Assembly: GCA_964396265.1 (NCBI GenBank)
Contig: CAYNEM010000012.1
Coordinates: 1 to 64,000 of the forward strand
Direction of reading: 5' to 3'
Source of the DNA: EA-27 sp964396265
GTDB taxonomy: Archaea; Thermoplasmatota; Thermoplasmata; RBG-16-68-12; EA-27
DNA length: 64,000 nucleotides
Below, piece after piece: positions 25,534 to 33,538 of this stretch. The number at the start of each line of letters is the position of its first letter. Position 1 is the stretch's first letter. Both the position numbers and the translations under genes were made by a program. The notes beneath the pieces were generated by a model that saw only the letters and a program-made list of their open reading frames with translations, made no database searches and had not been told where the DNA came from.

Positions 25534-26214
25534 CTACGCCTTTCGCTTGAGCGCGTGGCGCGCGAGCAGGAAGATCACGCTGACTGCGAGGCCCGCAACG
25601 ACGAGGAGGATGAGGTCGAGGGGCGGACTGCGCCTGGGTCGGGGAGCTTCGAAATAGACCAGGGCGGTCTCCTCGGAGACCCCTTCGCCGTCGAGGACTA
25701 CATGGAAGACGTAGTACGAGTTCGGAAACGCCTCGTCGCACTCCAGATACGCCCACCGCCAGAAAACGGTCAGGGAGTCCCCGGCCAAGCGTGCGTCGAG
25801 TGTGAGGTTCCCGCCGCCGCGGCCTGCTAGGCTCACTGGAGTGAGCGCCCAGTCCGAGACGGTGACGTTCCCCTCCGTGACGCGGACCTGCAGAAGGACG
25901 GTCGTGCGGTTCGTCGCAACGCCGCCAGTATATTCCACCACCCGGGTCTCGCTGAGGGTTACAGTGTAGTTCCGCGAGGGACCCACGACGAGGACGGAGA
26001 CGCGATCTCGACCTTCGGACGCCCCAGCGAACCCGTCGGCGGAGAGAAACTCATTCCAGAGGTCGCGGTCTACGATCGAATCTTCGTCGTGGCGATCCGC
26101 GTCGGGATAGCCTGCCAGTCCGCAGGTGGCGCCGACCGCGGAGGGGGCGATGACGTGAATTCCAATGCTCAAGGCCACGAAGACCGCTAGCCCGACGGCG
26201 ACGCCTGCACGCAT
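25534..26214 (-). CDS. exported membrane-anchored protein
   Basis: Unrecognised 226-residue protein with a signal-like hydrophobic N-terminus (VAVGLAVFVALSIGIHVIA), an external region with N-x-T/S sequons (NYTVT, NRTTV, NVTVS, NLTLD) predicted to be beta-rich, and a C-terminal span (LDLILLVVAGLAVSVIFLLA) ending in basic residues that stay in the cytoplasm. Probably a cell-surface protein. The TATA-like CCTTATCC (minus strand, about 26236-26243) is 26 bases before the ATG, so it is transcribed on its own. Confidence 0.72.
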   Translation of the reverse strand: MRAGVAVGLAVFVALSIGIHVIAPSAVGATCGLAGYPDADRHDEDSIVDRDLWNEFLSADGFAGASEGRDRVSVLVVGPSRNYTVTLSETRVVEYTGGVATNRTTVLLQVRVTEGNVTVSDWALTPVSLAGRGGGNLTLDARLAGDSLTVFWRWAYLECDEAFPNSYYVFHVVLDGEGVSEETALVYFEAPRPRRSPPLDLILLVVAGLAVSVIFLLARHALKRKA

Positions 26215-26262
26215 CCGTCGCGGGAACCGCGGCCGCCGGATAAGGGTTGGGCGCCATCCGCG

Positions 26263-26562
26263 TCATCCGAAGAGAAAACCGACGCCGTCCAGGACGTCGT
26301 CCTCCTGGGACTTGAGCGCCCGATAGACCGCCTCGGCCTTTTCCCCGACGACGCGCGTCGCAAAGGCGAACCGTGCCACGGCCCGCCCGACACCGGCCTC
26401 CGTACCCTCGACGATCACGAGGCGTGCGAGGTCGGGGAAGCCGAGGGCGGCACCCTCGCGGATCGCGATGCTCTGGCGGCTGACGAGGTCGTCCTCCTTG
26501 TCGCTGAGGACCTCGGCGATCTTTCCCTGGTCCGCCGGCTTGACGTCGAAGATCGCGTACAC
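26263..26562 (-). CDS. conserved-looking hypothetical protein
   Basis: A 99-residue protein with no family that I recognise. It appears soluble and alpha/beta (MYAIFDVKPADQGKIAEVL, then RLVIVEGTEAGVGRAVARF). The start is GTG 26562; a weak TATA-like TGATTACC lies about 25 bases upstream inside the gap after the small two-span protein gene, so it may be transcribed separately or with that gene. Codon use resembles the neighbours, supporting a real gene. Confidence 0.65.
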   Translation of the reverse strand: MYAIFDVKPADQGKIAEVLSDKEDDLVSRQSIAIREGAALGFPDLARLVIVEGTEAGVGRAVARFAFATRVVGEKAEAVYRALKSQEDDVLDGVGFLFG

Positions 26563-26587
26563 GCCCCGCGGAAGGGTGCCGGGGTAA

Positions 26588-26761
26588 TCAATCTTCGTCG
26601 AGGAAAGGTCTCGTGACCGCGAGCACGATCAGGAAGGTGCCGACGATGAACAGGCCGAGCCCCACGAACCGGTCCTGCAGAACGAGCGCCGCCGCAACGC
26701 CCCCCATCACGAATACGAACCCCAAGACCGAGATGGCGCGCGCGACCGGCAACACGGGCAT
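26588..26761 (-). CDS. small two-span membrane protein
   Basis: A 57-residue protein from ATG 26761 (MPVLPVARAISVLGF) consisting of two membrane segments (ISVLGFVFVMGGVAAALVL and VGLGLFIVGTFLIVLAV) with a short acidic C-terminus (RPFLDED). A longer frame begins at 26800, but the TATA-like CGTATTAG (about 26784-26791) lies 26 bases before 26761. It precedes the 99-residue gene by 25 bases and may form a unit with it. Function unknown. Confidence 0.6.
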   Translation of the reverse strand: MPVLPVARAISVLGFVFVMGGVAAALVLQDRFVGLGLFIVGTFLIVLAVTRPFLDED

Positions 26762-26859
26762 GGGGGACGTCGGGGCGTTCACTAATACGCTTCGGCACAA
26801 CCGGACATTGATAACCAGCCGATAACCCTTTTATCGTCCCCGCACCGAAACGGGGCTCG

Positions 26860-27777
26860 ATGCTGGATTCGAAGGAGGTCGGGGAGGAGACCCTCTTGGC
26901 GGCCCTGATCGGCATCTCGGAGATGATGGGGGACCTCCCGGACCTCGACGAGCTCCTCGAGACGATCGTCCGGATCGCGCCGCCCCTCGTGTCCTCGAAC
27001 CGCTGCGCGATCGTCCTCCGGAACCCCCGGACGAGGGAGTTCCGCGTCGCCCACGCCTTCTCACCCGATCCGGCGGCGACCGCGCGACTCCTCCAGCTCT
27101 CCATCCCGGAAGCGGACGTCCCCCTCCTCACGAAGAAAATCGTCGAAGGGAAGATCCCCGTCCTGTATCGAGAGGGGAAGGAACCGGTGCTGCCGGAGTC
27201 CGTCGTCCGGGCGAACGACATACGCTCGATGCTCATGGTCCCGCTTTCCTACCAAGGCGAGGTGCTCGGGTTCATCGCCCTCGACGAGGCTGGGAAGAAC
27301 CACGTGTTCACGAGCCAGCAGGTCAACGTGGCCAACACGATCGCGTCGCACACGGCGGTCGCGGTCGTGCACACACGGCTCGTCGAGGCGTACGGGCTCG
27401 AGCGCCGGCGGGCCGAGGCGCTCGCGGACGCCCTCTGCGATGGGGTGATCACACTGGATGCGCACCTGCGCGTGCTCTCCTTGAACCGGGGGGCCGTGGC
27501 GCTTCTCGGGTGGACCTCCGACGAGGTCGTGGGGCGACCCTACACGGAGTGGTTCGACGCGCCAGAGGGTTCGTCCGGCGAAGGCGCGGCCCTCGCGCGG
27601 AAGCTTCTCGCCGGAGCGCGCCGGGTGACGGGGCGCCTCAGCCTGCAGGCGCGAGACGGGAGCCGGATCCCGTGCCTGGTGACGGCGATCGCGGTGTCGG
27701 GAATGACGCGCGACGCGGAGGAGATCCTGTTCGCGCTCACCCGCATCCTCCCCGGTGTCATGAGACCACATCTCTAG
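26860..27777 (+). CDS. GAF-PAS sensor protein without output domain
   Basis: A 305-residue soluble protein. Residues about 20-170 form a GAF domain (LDELLETIVRIAPPLV, SMLMVPLSYQGEVLGFIAL, FTSQQVNVANTIASHTAVAV); residues about 185-300 form a PAS domain (DALCDGVITLDAHLRVLSLN, LGWTSDEVVGRPYTEWFD). No kinase, DNA-binding or cyclase domain follows; the protein ends a few residues after the PAS. It could sense a small molecule and signal by protein contact. The TATA-like CTTTTATC (26829-26836) is about 27 bases before the ATG. Its end overlaps the convergent STAND-like gene by 20 bases. Confidence 0.87.
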   Translation: MLDSKEVGEETLLAALIGISEMMGDLPDLDELLETIVRIAPPLVSSNRCAIVLRNPRTREFRVAHAFSPDPAATARLLQLSIPEADVPLLTKKIVEGKIPVLYREGKEPVLPESVVRANDIRSMLMVPLSYQGEVLGFIALDEAGKNHVFTSQQVNVANTIASHTAVAVVHTRLVEAYGLERRRAEALADALCDGVITLDAHLRVLSLNRGAVALLGWTSDEVVGRPYTEWFDAPEGSSGEGAALARKLLAGARRVTGRLSLQARDGSRIPCLVTAIAVSGMTRDAEEILFALTRILPGVMRPHL

Positions 27778-28864
27778 AGAAGAAGAGAAGGTTGATCTCC
27801 GCGGTCGTGAACCGCGACTTCTCGCGGAGCCTCTTTGCGTCCCCCTCTCGGATGAGCGTCAGGTACAGCGGGCAGCCCTTCGTGAGGAGGTAGATTCGGC
27901 GCAGCGCCTCCTCCGCGATGGCGGGGTTGCCGAGGATCTCCCGACTGTCGTCGATCGTCAGGCCCCGAAGGTGGATCTCCTGCACCCGCCCGGCCTCCAA
28001 CGCGCGCCGATCGTAGAACCTGCAATATGACGGTGTGCTCTCCTCTGCAAGGACGAGGACCTTCGCACCCGCCTCGCCGGCGATCGTTGCGAGATGTCGG
28101 AACGCTTCCACCAGGTCCTCTCGGACCTCGCCATAGTTGTCGAAGGCGAGGAGCGCCTCGAGGCCCTGAAGCTCCGCCGCCAACGCCGTCCACGGTTCCC
28201 CGGCGGATTCCTCTTTGCGGGAGGCCGAACCTCGGCGCCCCCGCACGTGGGCCATGAGGTCCGCGCGCAAGGCCTCCGGGCCATCGCCGGGCCGCAGGTC
28301 ACGCCACCAGAACGTACGAGGGGAACGCTTCAGGAACCGCCGCGCGAGCGCCGTCTTCCCCATCCCGGTGCCGCCAAACACGACCATGACGGGGGCCTCC
28401 CCGCGGATCCACGAGGACAGGGAAGTGAGTTCCTCCCGCCGTCCGAGGAACGTCGGGAGTCCTACCTCTCGAGCCGCCCCATGATAACGTCCTTCCTCGT
28501 CAAGTTCGAGCGCGATCTCGAGGAGGGTCCTCTCGGACGCCTTCGCGAACGACCCGAGGCTGGTGGGGCCGCCGTCCGCGACGATCGGCTGGGCTTCGAG
28601 AGCGCGCGCGAGCTCCCGGGCGCGGCGAAGCCCGGCTTCCGTCAGGAAGTACAGCTTCACCTTCCGCCCGCGCCCGCGCACGTGCCCGTCCCGCTCCTCC
28701 ACGTACGCGTCCTTGGAGAGCGCCTTGACGGCCCGAGGCACGTGACTCCTGCGGATGCGCGTCGCCTCGCCGATCCCTTGCTGCGTGATGCCCTCCGGAG
28801 GATCTTTCACGTTCCAGAACCCGAGAAGGTGGAGCAACACGCGCTCGCTGGCGGTGAGGAGCAC
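27758..28864 (-). CDS. winged-helix STAND-like ATPase regulator
   Basis: A 368-residue protein with an N-terminal winged helix (about 1-85; GITQQGIGEATRIRRSHVPR, then a wing and LYFLTEAGLRRA), a linker with FLGRREEL, and an NTPase domain: Walker A FGGTGMGKTA (163-172), Walker B ALLAFDNYGEV, a sensor region KVLVLAEES, and a helical C-terminus (IYLLTKGCPLYLTLI) as in NB-ARC/STAND ATPases. Several archaea carry such wHTH-ATPase signalling proteins. The start GTG 28864 is 25 bases from the TATA-like GTTAAGTA (28885-28892). It is divergent from the giant pilin-like gene and could regulate it; that is inference. Confidence 0.85.
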   Translation of the reverse strand: MLLTASERVLLHLLGFWNVKDPPEGITQQGIGEATRIRRSHVPRAVKALSKDAYVEERDGHVRGRGRKVKLYFLTEAGLRRARELARALEAQPIVADGGPTSLGSFAKASERTLLEIALELDEEGRYHGAAREVGLPTFLGRREELTSLSSWIRGEAPVMVVFGGTGMGKTALARRFLKRSPRTFWWRDLRPGDGPEALRADLMAHVRGRRGSASRKEESAGEPWTALAAELQGLEALLAFDNYGEVREDLVEAFRHLATIAGEAGAKVLVLAEESTPSYCRFYDRRALEAGRVQEIHLRGLTIDDSREILGNPAIAEEALRRIYLLTKGCPLYLTLIREGDAKRLREKSRFTTAEINLLFFSRDVVS

Positions 28865-28884
28865 AGGCGCACGAACCGGGGGGC

Positions 28885-28962
28885 GTTACTTAACCGTACC
28901 GCGGTCGTTTTCACTTGCGCCCGGGAACCCAATGGTAATTACCCGAATACGCTTAAATATCG
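28885..28962. promoter_or_regulatory. divergent promoters of STAND-like gene and pilin-like gene
   Basis: The minus strand has a TATA-like GTTAAGTA at about 28885-28892, 25 bases from the GTG of the ATPase gene. The plus strand has CTTAAATATC at 28953-28962, about 50 bases before ATG 29008; that start is preceded by a Shine-Dalgarno GGGAGG near 28997-29002. The ATPase mRNA is therefore leaderless while the pilin-like mRNA has a leader of about 25 bases. Confidence 0.5.
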
Positions 28963-29007
28963 ACGGACCTAGTGAGAGCCGTTTCCCCCTCGAAGGGAGG
29001 CTCCCCC

Positions 29008-31869
29008 ATGCGAAGGACCATGCCCCGGATGCGCTCGGAACGCGGTGTCTCAGAAGTCATCGGCACGATCTTGATCCTTGCGATGACGGTCGTGCTGTTC
29101 GCCTCGATCATCATGTGGGTCTCGAGCATCCCCACCCCACAGGCCTCGATTCGCCTCGACATGGACGGGCAACTCTCGCCGATTTACGACATCAACGGGA
29201 ATTGGACGGGGGCGAACTTCACGGTCCAGCACCGCGGCGGGGAGACCCTCGATGGCTTCGGGACCTCCATCTTCTTCATCGTCCAACACGATGACGGGTC
29301 GTTCGATACGGAGTCGCTCAAGACCCGGGGCTCGGTCGCGGGAATCCCATACGGCATCGACGGGCCCGACCTGGACTGGGATGCCGGCGAGGTCTGGAAG
29401 TACACGAACTACTCGGTCGAACCGACCGACAAGGTCACGCTGTCCGTCGTCGACAATCCGTCCTCGATTGTCGTCTGGACGGAGCAGGTCCGCGGGCCCG
29501 AGGGCACGCACCCGCCCATCTTCGTGGAGAAGTGGCTGGACGGCGACACCTCCACCGCAATCACGCGGGACACCCCGCTGACGGGCCTGCCGTTCGGACT
29601 GTACGCGAAGATCGAGGACCCTGACGGCGACCTGAAGACGAACAACGTGAGCGCCAAGTACACGTTCGGACCGCACGCCACATTCCTGATGTACGACGAC
29701 GCGACCCACGGGGATCGGGTCGCGGACGACGGCATCTTCAGCCTCGTGGACCCGGACATTCTCCCCGTGACGGGCTGGGACGGCCGGATCATCATCCTCA
29801 AGGCGGAGGACCTGCTCGGTCATGTGACGGAATCGCGCCTCATCTTCCAGGTCCTCCAGAACCCCAACGAGCCGCCACCGGCGACGACGAAGACCGGTCC
29901 TGAGGACCTGTTGTATCACAACGAGTTCCAGGCGTTCGGGATCTTCAACGACTCGGCCTGGGATCTCAAGAAGTGGGCCGCGAACGAGACCCGGACGTTC
30001 AAGAAGAACGAATGGGTCGTCGTGATCGTCGCGAGCCAGTACCTGAGGAACGTCAACCTGCAGAACGACTTCATGATGTACGACCCCAACCCCGTGCCTC
30101 AGGTTCCGCTCGTGTACAGCAATGCCCCATACAACCGGCCCGTCACGAGCACTTCGGCGCCCTCGACGACGCAGGCGTTCACGTTCCTCGAGGAGACGGA
30201 CGGCTACTCCGTGTTCGAATACCGGTTCCGGACGGAGTCGGGCATCTACGGGCATGACGGCGTCCAGCTCGACGTCGGACAATACCACATCGAGATCACC
30301 CTGCGCGCGAGCAGCGTCTCGCCTCCACGGAACCAGTTCACCACCGTGGACGCCCTGACGGTGACGAACGCGAACGGGACCGCGCCGGATTACCCCATCG
30401 TCGAGTTCTTCCGGGACTCCGGGCACACGCAGAAGACAATCCAGTTCAACTTCACGGACAACGCCTACGTGCGCGTGAAGGTCCTCACGACGGACGGGAG
30501 CGTGACGGCGGGCGACGTGACCGTCTCGGACTACATCGGCGGTGTGCAGATTTGGGCAAGGCCCGGAACGGTGCCCATCGGCGCGATTTCGACGAACGGC
30601 TCGAGGTACTACAAGTTCACCATAGACTTGTCGAAGCCGAACCGCGACAGCTGGGTCAACGACAACAACGCGTACGGGTTCCGGATCAAGTTCCTGAGAG
30701 ATGTAAATGAGGACTTCACCTTGTCCGCGCAGTTCCTCGTGAACGGACCCCGATGGACCCTCGACATCGCGAGCGCGATCCAGGAGTACGTCTACCCGGC
30801 CCTCTCCGAGAAGTGGTATTCGGTCTTCAATTACAACGACCATCCGTTGTCCGCGAATCCGTGGTCCACGACCCTGATCGAGAAGCACACCCCGAGCACC
30901 ACCGTCCCACCGTGGGGCGGCGGGAGGTTCTACGCGAATGTCCTCTCCGACCTGGACGAGGATGGGGACCTTGACGTCGCGGTAGGCCTCGAGTCGGGCG
31001 GTTACGTGTGGTGGTACCGGAACCTGGACGGGCGCGGCCGGACCTGGGAGAAGACCCAGATCGATAACCCCGGGAACCAGGTGCGGTCGATCGCCGCGGG
31101 GAAACTCGACCAGGACCTTGACAACGACATCGTCGCCGGCTACAACACGGGCCAGATCTACATGTACGCGAACGACGGAGCGTGGTCCCGGTCGACGATC
31201 GCGACGCTCGGTGCCGTCGTGGTCCACTCGCTCAAGATCGCCGACGCCGACATGGACGGGGACAAGGACGTCATCGCTGCATGTTCAGATTCCCGCTTCC
31301 GCATCTACTGGAACACCGGCAGCGGCACCTACACGGGTCCCTTCGTAAGCGCGGCCCAGACCGCGGCGGTCTTCGACATCGCGGTCACGGACGTGGACAA
31401 CGATACAGACAACGACCTATTCCTCGTCACCGGGACGAACTTCCGCGTCTACCGCGGCCCGGCGTTCACGGCGTTCTGGAGCGCGAGCACCGTGGACACC
31501 GCGCTTTCGATCGACGTTGGGTTGATCGACGTCGGAGAGGAGATGGATGTCGTCGTGGGAACGAACGCGGGGAACCTCTACTGGTTCCGGAACCAGGGCG
31601 GCGGGGCCTTCACGCGGACCACGATCGTCACCCTGGCCGCCTTGGACGACATCTTGAGCCTCCGGGTGGGGGATGTCGACGGGGACCGGCGCGACGACGT
31701 GGTCATCGGCTCCCAGGCCGGGTGGATCCGCTGGTACCGCAACCTCGCGACGCCCGCGGCAGTTACGTGGGACGTCAATCGGCCGGCCGTCCTCACGGTC
31801 ACCACGAACGTGCACAAAGTGGATATCGGCGACGTCGACCGCGGCGTCGTCATCGATCGATCCAAGTAG
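29008..31869 (+). CDS. type IV pilin-anchored FG-GAP/VCBS repeat surface protein
   Basis: A protein of about 953 residues. The N-terminus has a class III type IV pilin signal (basic MRRTMPRMRSERG, then VSEVIGTILILAMTVVLFAS), the pilin N-terminal domain normally found on small archaeal pilins. About 600 residues of beta-rich external sequence follow, then a C-terminal block with FG-GAP/VCBS-type calcium-binding repeats: DLDEDGDLDVAVG, QDLDNDIVAG, DADMDGDKDVIAA, DVDNDTDNDLFLV and DVDGDRRDDVVIG. A final partial repeat (GDVDRGVVIDRS) lacks its central residues. Probably displayed on the surface, perhaps assembled like a pilin or adhesin. ATG 29008 with its Shine-Dalgarno is preferred to the in-frame start at 28972. 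Confidence 0.86.
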   Translation: MRRTMPRMRSERGVSEVIGTILILAMTVVLFASIIMWVSSIPTPQASIRLDMDGQLSPIYDINGNWTGANFTVQHRGGETLDGFGTSIFFIVQHDDGSFDTESLKTRGSVAGIPYGIDGPDLDWDAGEVWKYTNYSVEPTDKVTLSVVDNPSSIVVWTEQVRGPEGTHPPIFVEKWLDGDTSTAITRDTPLTGLPFGLYAKIEDPDGDLKTNNVSAKYTFGPHATFLMYDDATHGDRVADDGIFSLVDPDILPVTGWDGRIIILKAEDLLGHVTESRLIFQVLQNPNEPPPATTKTGPEDLLYHNEFQAFGIFNDSAWDLKKWAANETRTFKKNEWVVVIVASQYLRNVNLQNDFMMYDPNPVPQVPLVYSNAPYNRPVTSTSAPSTTQAFTFLEETDGYSVFEYRFRTESGIYGHDGVQLDVGQYHIEITLRASSVSPPRNQFTTVDALTVTNANGTAPDYPIVEFFRDSGHTQKTIQFNFTDNAYVRVKVLTTDGSVTAGDVTVSDYIGGVQIWARPGTVPIGAISTNGSRYYKFTIDLSKPNRDSWVNDNNAYGFRIKFLRDVNEDFTLSAQFLVNGPRWTLDIASAIQEYVYPALSEKWYSVFNYNDHPLSANPWSTTLIEKHTPSTTVPPWGGGRFYANVLSDLDEDGDLDVAVGLESGGYVWWYRNLDGRGRTWEKTQIDNPGNQVRSIAAGKLDQDLDNDIVAGYNTGQIYMYANDGAWSRSTIATLGAVVVHSLKIADADMDGDKDVIAACSDSRFRIYWNTGSGTYTGPFVSAAQTAAVFDIAVTDVDNDTDNDLFLVTGTNFRVYRGPAFTAFWSASTVDTALSIDVGLIDVGEEMDVVVGTNAGNLYWFRNQGGGAFTRTTIVTLAALDDILSLRVGDVDGDRRDDVVIGSQAGWIRWYRNLATPAAVTWDVNRPAVLTVTTNVHKVDIGDVDRGVVIDRSK

Positions 31870-31878
31870 GAGGGCGCC

Positions 31879-32508
31879 TCACGGGGTGCCTGCGGCGAGC
31901 AGGGCCCGCACGCCCGCGATCCGCTCGTACTCCACGAGGGCGAGCAGGGATCGATGCTTTCGTGTGAGCTTCGCAATTCGCGAGGCAAAATGGCGTTCCC
32001 GCGCCCGCTCCAGGGCCACGTAGCCCTCCGGGTCGTTCACCAAGGTGTCGAACTCGACGACGAACTGCTCTGGCGTCGTGGAGGAGAACCCATGGGTCCG
32101 GGCTTTCTTCTCGAGTCGCGTGTGACCGAGGAGGTCCCATGCGGTCACGAGGTTCACGTACTTCTCCGTGTAGTCCTCGTCGTTGAAGTCGAGCGCGCGG
32201 AGCGCCAGGCCGCGCGCCTTCGCCACGCGGACCGCCTCCACGAAACACGGCGGCGGCTTCCGGACCTCGCCCCACTCGGAGAGGCCCGCGACGTACAGTT
32301 CCTCCTCCCAATTCTCCGACGGGGCGTCCGAGCCGTCGTAGGCCTCGAGCCCGGCAAGATCCTCGCGGCCGATGGTGATCGCGACCGCGTCTGGGAGGAA
32401 CTCCTCGATCACGGCCCGCACCTGATCCGCCTCCGAGACGAGCCCGCGGACCACCGCCAGGATGGCGAGGCGGCCCTCCGTCCGAGGGATGACGCGCAGC
32501 TCCGCCAA
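31879..32508 (-). CDS. hypothetical protein, possibly TraB-like
   Basis: A 209-residue soluble protein. The N-terminal half (LAILAVVRGLVSEADQVRAV, FLPDAVAITIGREDLAGL) resembles the opening of TraB/PrgY-type proteins, where a conserved strand is followed by an S-x-x-V helix and PDVVAVEL; the likeness is faint and the histidine usually present there is missing. The rest is helical and charged. It starts one base after the stop of the COG1395 regulator gene on the same strand, so the two form an operon. Confidence 0.65.
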   Translation of the reverse strand: MAELRVIPRTEGRLAILAVVRGLVSEADQVRAVIEEFLPDAVAITIGREDLAGLEAYDGSDAPSENWEEELYVAGLSEWGEVRKPPPCFVEAVRVAKARGLALRALDFNDEDYTEKYVNLVTAWDLLGHTRLEKKARTHGFSSTTPEQFVVEFDTLVNDPEGYVALERARERHFASRIAKLTRKHRSLLALVEYERIAGVRALLAAGTP

Positions 32509-32509
32509 C

Positions 32510-33448
32510 CTACTTCCTCCGCTCGTCGATCAGGTCCTCGATCTCCTCGGGAGCCTGGATCTTCCGCAGCTCGGCCTTCCGGATGAGCGGCGTGCCCTCG
32601 ATGTTCTCGCGGCGCGTGTGGATCTCCACGAACAGGACCGCGTCCCTCTCGACGACCTGGGAGATGTTCGCAACGACGCGGGCCTTCTGCTCGACGCCCT
32701 CCCCCTTCCCTGGGACAGCCGCGAGGTACAGGGACTCCCGGGAGGCCATGGCCTCGAACGGGGAGCGGATCGTGGGGAACACGTCGAACCCGAGAGACTT
32801 CAGCTTCTCGAACACGTCCCGCTCGAACTTCGCGAACGCCTCGAAGCTGCTAAGGAGCTGCCCGGTCTCCTTGGAATACGCGAAGGGGTCGACGGGGAGG
32901 ACGAGCGGCTCCCCGAGGAACTCCTCGAGCCTCTGTGCGATGTCGACGGTCGCGGACATCCCCTCGAGGTACATCTGGATCGTCCTCCGCGAGACGCCGG
33001 CGACATCCGCCAGCGTGCCTAAGGAGATGCCCCGTTCATCGCGCGCACGCTGGAGTGCCTGCGCGTCGAGCCGGACGTACAGCCCGCCGGGGGCTGAGAA
33101 CAGGAATGGCGGGATGCCGTCCTCGAGAAGGTCGACGAACGTCTGCCTCGAAAGGACCGGGATGCCGAAGCGGGAATAGATCACGCCATCCTCCATGCGC
33201 CCGTCGCCTGTGTGCTCCCCGACGACGAGCGGGGAGCCGCTGAGGGTCGTCGCGAGGAGGCGAAGCTCTTCCGCGTTGGACTTACCGAGCGCGTCGACGT
33301 TCTGGAGGACCTTGATGAGGAGGAGCTGGTCGTCCCGGCGGGCGACGAGGTCGAAGCTCAGCCCGCGCGCCGTGTGCGCGTCGCTGAGGAAGAAGCCCGT
33401 CTTCGCGAGGAGTTCGCGCACTTGTTCGATCAGGTCCTTCCTTCGCAC
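32510..33448 (-). CDS. HTH transcriptional regulator, COG1395 type
   Basis: A 312-residue archaeal protein. The N-terminal third resembles a restriction-nuclease-like fold without an obvious active site (GLSFDLVARRDDQLLLIKVL), the centre is an XRE-type helix-turn-helix (LGTLADVAGVSRRTIQMYLE, about 145-165), and the C-terminal third ends in a charged tail. This order and length fit the archaeal putative HTH regulators of COG1395. The start is GTG 33448, 25 bases from a TATA-like TTTAATAG (33470-33477, minus strand). It is divergent from endA and followed one base later by the 209-residue gene. Confidence 0.85.
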   Translation of the reverse strand: MRRKDLIEQVRELLAKTGFFLSDAHTARGLSFDLVARRDDQLLLIKVLQNVDALGKSNAEELRLLATTLSGSPLVVGEHTGDGRMEDGVIYSRFGIPVLSRQTFVDLLEDGIPPFLFSAPGGLYVRLDAQALQRARDERGISLGTLADVAGVSRRTIQMYLEGMSATVDIAQRLEEFLGEPLVLPVDPFAYSKETGQLLSSFEAFAKFERDVFEKLKSLGFDVFPTIRSPFEAMASRESLYLAAVPGKGEGVEQKARVVANISQVVERDAVLFVEIHTRRENIEGTPLIRKAELRKIQAPEEIEDLIDERRK

Positions 33449-33469
33449 GGGGAATTGACGATTCTCCAG

Positions 33470-33514
33470 CTATTAAACCCCTCCGCGCAAACCTGGGCGT
33501 GCGGGTGCTTTATG
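33470..33514. promoter_or_regulatory. divergent promoters of the COG1395 regulator and endA
   Basis: Two TATA-like boxes face opposite ways: TTTAATAG on the minus strand at 33470-33477 (about 25 from the regulator GTG at 33448) and GCTTTATG on the plus strand at 33507-33514 (about 28 from the endA ATG at 33539). They are only 30 bases apart, so initiation complexes on the two could interfere with each other. Confidence 0.5.
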
Positions 33515-33538
33515 GCCCCCACCCCGTTCCGCCCCGGG

